NCBI GenBank assembly: GCA_018376855.1
Contig: JAHAAN010000077.1
Span: forward strand, 1-8,736
Length of the DNA stretch: 8,736 nucleotides
DNA from: Clostridiales bacterium
Lineage (GTDB): Bacteria > Bacillota > Clostridia > Christensenellales > QALW01
Direction of reading: 5' to 3'
The position numbers and the translations under genes were made by a program. Under the pieces are notes generated by a model that did not search any database, was not told the origin of the DNA, and saw only the letters and a program-made list of their open reading frames with translations. This document shows positions 6,602 to 8,736 of the stretch, one piece after another; positions within the stretch are counted from its first letter, which is position 1; the number at the start of each line of letters is the position of its first letter.

Positions 6602-7057
6602 CTATTCCGGCCTCATACCCTGAAGCAGCATATTTTTCAAAATATCAGCCCTGACCTTGTTTTTGACTGACGCCGGCACGCGAATGGCTTCATCCGAAAC
6701 CGCCGCAAGCATCAGCCGAAGCTCACGGTCTGTAAACGCCCCCGCCGACCGCAGCAGGCTGATAATGTCGCGCGCCTGCGAAGCCGTAATGCTTTGGCCG
6801 ATCTGCTCCCACGCCAAACGGCAAATGTCATTTTCATCGCCGCCGATGCGAAACACGCGGATATATCCGCCGCCGCCCCGTTTGGACTCAATCATATAGC
6901 CTCGGTTCATATTAAACCGCGTTGCCAACACATAATTGATTTGCGAAGGCGCGCAGGAGAAGTATTCTGCAAGCTCATTACGCTGAATTTCCACATTTTT
7001 ATCATCCCCCATCAGTTCAAGGATAAAACGTTCAATCGTATCACTGATTGCAGACAT
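6602..7057 (-). CDS. ctsR: CtsR, transcriptional repressor of class III heat-shock genes
   Basis: CtsR is a dimeric winged-helix repressor of clp genes that loses DNA binding on heat shock and after arginine phosphorylation by McsB. The 151-residue product has the family's length. The N-terminal half contains the helix-turn-helix (about residues 25-50, with CAPSQINYVLATRF at 35-48) and the glycine-rich wing RGGGGYIRV at 60-68; Arg60 corresponds to the wing arginine targeted by McsB in Geobacillus. The C-terminal half holds the dimerisation helices. The frame is open upstream to 7231, but that extension would include the operator and promoter. The ATG at 7057 has AGGAGGTGG within the preceding 13 bases. 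It is the first gene of the operon and is almost certainly autoregulated, given the AGTCAAA repeats just upstream. Confidence 0.97.
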   Translation of the reverse strand: MSAISDTIERFILELMGDDKNVEIQRNELAEYFSCAPSQINYVLATRFNMNRGYMIESKRGGGGYIRVFRIGGDENDICRLAWEQIGQSITASQARDIISLLRSAGAFTDRELRLMLAAVSDEAIRVPASVKNKVRADILKNMLLQGMRPE

Positions 7058-7071
7058 TTCGCCACCTCCTT

Positions 7072-7094
7072 TTTGACTTTGACTTTCTTTGACT
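7072..7094 (-). promoter_or_regulatory. CtsR operator with three AGTCAAA heptamers
   Basis: On the minus strand, AGTCAAA-GAA-AGTCAAA (7094-7078) is a match to the CtsR box, tandem RGTCAAA heptamers separated by three bases (NAN). A third AGTCAAA follows at 7078-7072, sharing one base with the second. The array lies immediately downstream of the -10 box, at about +1 to +23, and ends just before the ctsR Shine-Dalgarno. Bound CtsR would block initiation of its own operon. Confidence 0.93.
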
Positions 7095-7100
7095 ATTCGT

Positions 7101-7128
7101 ATTATAACACTTTCCATAAAAAATGCAA
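7101..7128 (-). promoter_or_regulatory. Promoter of the ctsR operon
   Basis: The minus strand has a perfect -10 TATAAT (7106-7101) with an extended -10 TG (TGTTATAAT, 7109-7101). A weak -35 TTGCAT (7128-7123) lies 16 bases further upstream. The transcription start would be near 7094, at the edge of the CtsR operator. The extended -10 may compensate for the poor -35. Confidence 0.8.
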
Positions 7129-7150
7129 GCAGTTTTTTATATTTTTCAGA

Positions 7151-7258
7151 AAAAACCGAGCGACGGGGCGGCGGAAGAGAATGGGACACCGCGCCGGGAG
7201 CAAAGCGAGCGGCAGTAGGCGTTCCATTCACGGAAGTCGCCCCGCGCGTTTCCCGCTC
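7151..7258. other. GC-rich structured intergenic island before ctsR
   Basis: The stretch is far richer in G and C than the A/T-rich DNA on both sides and codes for nothing I recognise. It holds nested inverted repeats. GAGCG (7158-7162) plus CGGGGCG (7164-7170) can pair with CGCCCCG (7238-7244) plus CGCTC (7254-7258). An inner hairpin pairs GGCGTTCC (7218-7225) with GGAA-GT-CGCC (7232-7241) around a six-base loop. On the minus strand the outer stem is followed by GG and five or more T (7155-7151), like a terminator tail. It could be a dispersed intergenic repeat, a structured RNA, or a backup terminator for pyk. The sequence alone does not decide between these. Confidence 0.5.
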
Positions 7259-7290
7259 TTCAACAAAACGGCGGCAAACTCCCGACTATT

Positions 7291-7318
7291 CTATAGTCTA
7301 TATTCTATATTCTATATT
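7291..7318. repeat. Heptanucleotide tandem repeat (CTATATT, four units)
   Basis: Four consecutive 7-base units are present: CTATAGT followed by three exact copies of CTATATT. The preceding GACTATT (7284-7290) and following CAAATTC are degenerate relatives. The repeat lies between the pyk terminator and the GC-rich island, outside any gene. Such arrays can vary in copy number through slippage. Confidence 0.75.
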
Positions 7319-7344
7319 CAAATTCAATAACAACAACTCCAAAA

Positions 7345-7378
7345 TTAAAAAAACAGCCTTTCCAAAAAAGACTGTTTT
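7345..7378 (-). terminator. Intrinsic terminator of pyruvate kinase
   Basis: AAAACAG (7350-7356) pairs with CTGTTTT (7372-7378). After one mismatch the stem continues as CTTT (7358-7361) with AAAG (7367-7370) around a five-base loop. On the minus strand the stem leads into a run of seven T and then AATTTT. It starts 20 bases after the pyk stop codon. Confidence 0.85.
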
Positions 7379-7397
7379 GAAAAAATCGGTGTCAAGA

Positions 7398-8736
7398 TCA
7401 AATATGATCGCCTACGTTACCACCATAAATGATCCCTCTTGCGGCGTCCACCGTAACCAAATTTCCCGTTTTCAGCACAGAAATAGCATTCGGCGCACCG
7501 ACAATCACCGGAATATCAAGTGTATAACCGACGATTGCGGCATGAGAATCCAATCCGTCTGCCGCCGTAACGATCGCCTTTGCGCTGCGCAGCACGTCTA
7601 TCATTTTATTTGAGGTTTCGGGAATGACCAAAATATCTCCCGGCTTGAACTTCTCACGCGCTTCCGCCTCGCTGCGGCATACACAAACGGTTCCGCAGAC
7701 TCTTCTGTTATTGATATGGCCTCTGCCTGAAACCAAAACGTTGCCCATGACATGGACTTTAAGCGTGTTCGTACTTCCGCTGACTCCCACCGGAACGCCC
7801 AGCGTAATGACGATCAGATCTCCGTTTTTCACCAGTCCCGTCGCCGCAGAGCGTTCTACGGCATGATCAAACAGCTCGTCGGTGGTTTTCTTCTCCTCCG
7901 CCATCACCGGAATCACGCCCCAAGAAAGCGCCAGCTGCCTGTACACGATGGGATCGGTCGTAAGCGTAATAATGTCGCAGGCCGGGCGAAATTTAGAGAT
8001 CATGCGCGCTGTAGTGCCCGTTTTGGTTACGGTTACAATCGCCGCGGCGCCGAGATCATGCGCCGTAGTGCAGGTAGCATGGCTGATAGCGTCCGTGATC
8101 GTGCCGGTAAGCGCCTCGCTGTCCGCCGATGCAAAGCGTTTTTTATAATTAATGCTCTGCTCTGCCTTGAACGCTATGGAATGCATGGCTTTCACGCTCT
8201 CCACGGGGTGCTTGCCCACCGCCGTTTCACCCGAAAGCATGATCGCGCTTGTGCCGTCAAACACGGCATTGGCCACGTCGCTGACCTCTGCACGGGTAGG
8301 TCTGGGGTTATGGATCATGGATTCCAGCATTTGCGTGGCCGTAATGGCGCGCTTGCCCGCGCAGTAAGCCCGTTTAATCAAATGCTTTTGGATTCTCGGC
8401 AGCTCGTCATAGGAGATTTCAACCCCCATATCGCCGCGGGCAACCATAATGCCGTCGCTCACTGCAAGGATCTCCTCAATATTTTGAACGCCTTCCATGT
8501 TTTCAATCTTTGCAATAATCTGAATCCTTCCTGCGTGATTGCGTTCCAAAACCCGGCGGATACTCGAAACATCCGAAGCGCAGGTAACAAAGCTTGCCGC
8601 AATATAATCCACGCCCTGTTCGATCCCGAAAAGAATATCCGCCTCGTCTCTCGCGGAAAGATACGGCATAGAAAGCTTGATGCCCGGAAGGTTTACGCTT
8701 TTTTTGGTTTTGATCGTGCCGCCGTTCATCACCGTG
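7398..8736 (-). CDS. pyk: Pyruvate kinase, C-terminal part (N-terminus outside window)
   Basis: Pyruvate kinase makes pyruvate and ATP from phosphoenolpyruvate and ADP, the last step of glycolysis, in the cytosol. About 445 codons are present; the missing start lies beyond base 8736. Counting from the first codon at 8732, the substrate and metal motifs are KIENMEG at 75-81, VARGDMGVE at 97-105, and ATQMLESM at 132-139 followed by NPRPTRAEVSDVANAV and SGETAVGKHP. The allosteric C-terminal domain spans about 212-330 (TKTGTTARMISKFRP at 236-250). From about 338 there is an extra domain of the phosphohistidine 'swivelling' type (PEP-utilisers), as in Bacillus and many clostridial enzymes. Its usual TSH appears as DSH, with the histidine at 397. 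This extra domain argues for Bacillota. A terminator follows directly, so pyk is not cotranscribed with ctsR. Confidence 0.96.
   Translation of the reverse strand, partial: TVMNGGTIKTKKSVNLPGIKLSMPYLSARDEADILFGIEQGVDYIAASFVTCASDVSSIRRVLERNHAGRIQIIAKIENMEGVQNIEEILAVSDGIMVARGDMGVEISYDELPRIQKHLIKRAYCAGKRAITATQMLESMIHNPRPTRAEVSDVANAVFDGTSAIMLSGETAVGKHPVESVKAMHSIAFKAEQSINYKKRFASADSEALTGTITDAISHATCTTAHDLGAAAIVTVTKTGTTARMISKFRPACDIITLTTDPIVYRQLALSWGVIPVMAEEKKTTDELFDHAVERSAATGLVKNGDLIVITLGVPVGVSGSTNTLKVHVMGNVLVSGRGHINNRRVCGTVCVCRSEAEAREKFKPGDILVIPETSNKMIDVLRSAKAIVTAADGLDSHAAIVGYTLDIPVIVGAPNAISVLKTGNLVTVDAARGIIYGGNVGDHI

Noticed and set aside
7058..7231. Upstream extension of the ctsR frame
   Set aside because: It would translate the operator, the promoter and part of the GC-rich island, whereas the ATG at 7057 has an ideal ribosome binding site and gives the family's normal N-terminus.
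7089..7613. 174-codon plus-strand frame across the pyk-ctsR gap
   Set aside because: It runs through the GC-rich island, the tandem repeat, the terminator and the antisense end of pyk. No coding signature or ribosome binding site supports it.
1..8736. CRISPR arrays, tRNA or rRNA genes, insertion sequences, toxin-antitoxin pairs
   Set aside because: I looked for regularly spaced repeats, cloverleaf-like sequences, transposase motifs and small paired genes and found none. The window is a conserved chromosomal region.

Overview
The window is 8.7 kb of chromosome from a mid-GC member of the Bacillota, most likely class Clostridia. The evidence is the complete ctsR-mcsA-mcsB-clpC heat-shock operon, a pyruvate kinase with the extra C-terminal phosphohistidine-type domain, a feoA-feoA-feoB iron-uptake cluster, and consistently strong AGGAGG-type ribosome binding sites. 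I would not name a genus from this sequence. Every convincing gene lies on the minus strand, so the layout below runs from high to low coordinates. Both ends cut through a gene.

Region 1 (8736-7398): the last three quarters of pyruvate kinase, followed by a clear intrinsic terminator at 7345-7378. Region 2 (7344-7058): an intergenic stretch with a heptanucleotide tandem repeat, a GC-rich island full of inverted repeats, and then the ctsR promoter with a CtsR operator of three AGTCAAA heptamers. Region 3 (7057-2573): ctsR, mcsA, mcsB and clpC, closely spaced or overlapping, ending in a terminator at 2494-2519. CtsR is the repressor. McsB, activated by McsA, phosphorylates arginines, both inactivating CtsR and tagging proteins. 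ClpC recognises phosphoarginine through its N-domain and unfolds tagged substrates for ClpP. ClpP is not in the window.

Region 4 (2393-974): a complete MATE-family efflux transporter with its own -10 box. Region 5 (957-1): an iron-responsive-looking promoter, two small FeoA-domain proteins, and the start of feoB, the ferrous iron permease (first 88 residues). Three copies of a palindrome of the form RTTAR-N6-CTAAY lie in this cluster: two at the feoA promoter and one directly upstream of feoB. They are the best candidate operators for a metal-responsive repressor.

The genes are conserved housekeeping and stress genes, and I see no novel gene system. The points worth a second look are regulatory or concern single motifs: the repeated feo palindrome, the structured island before ctsR, an R-to-Q change in the probable phosphoarginine-binding motif of McsB, and a T-to-D change beside the conserved histidine of the pyruvate kinase C-terminal domain.
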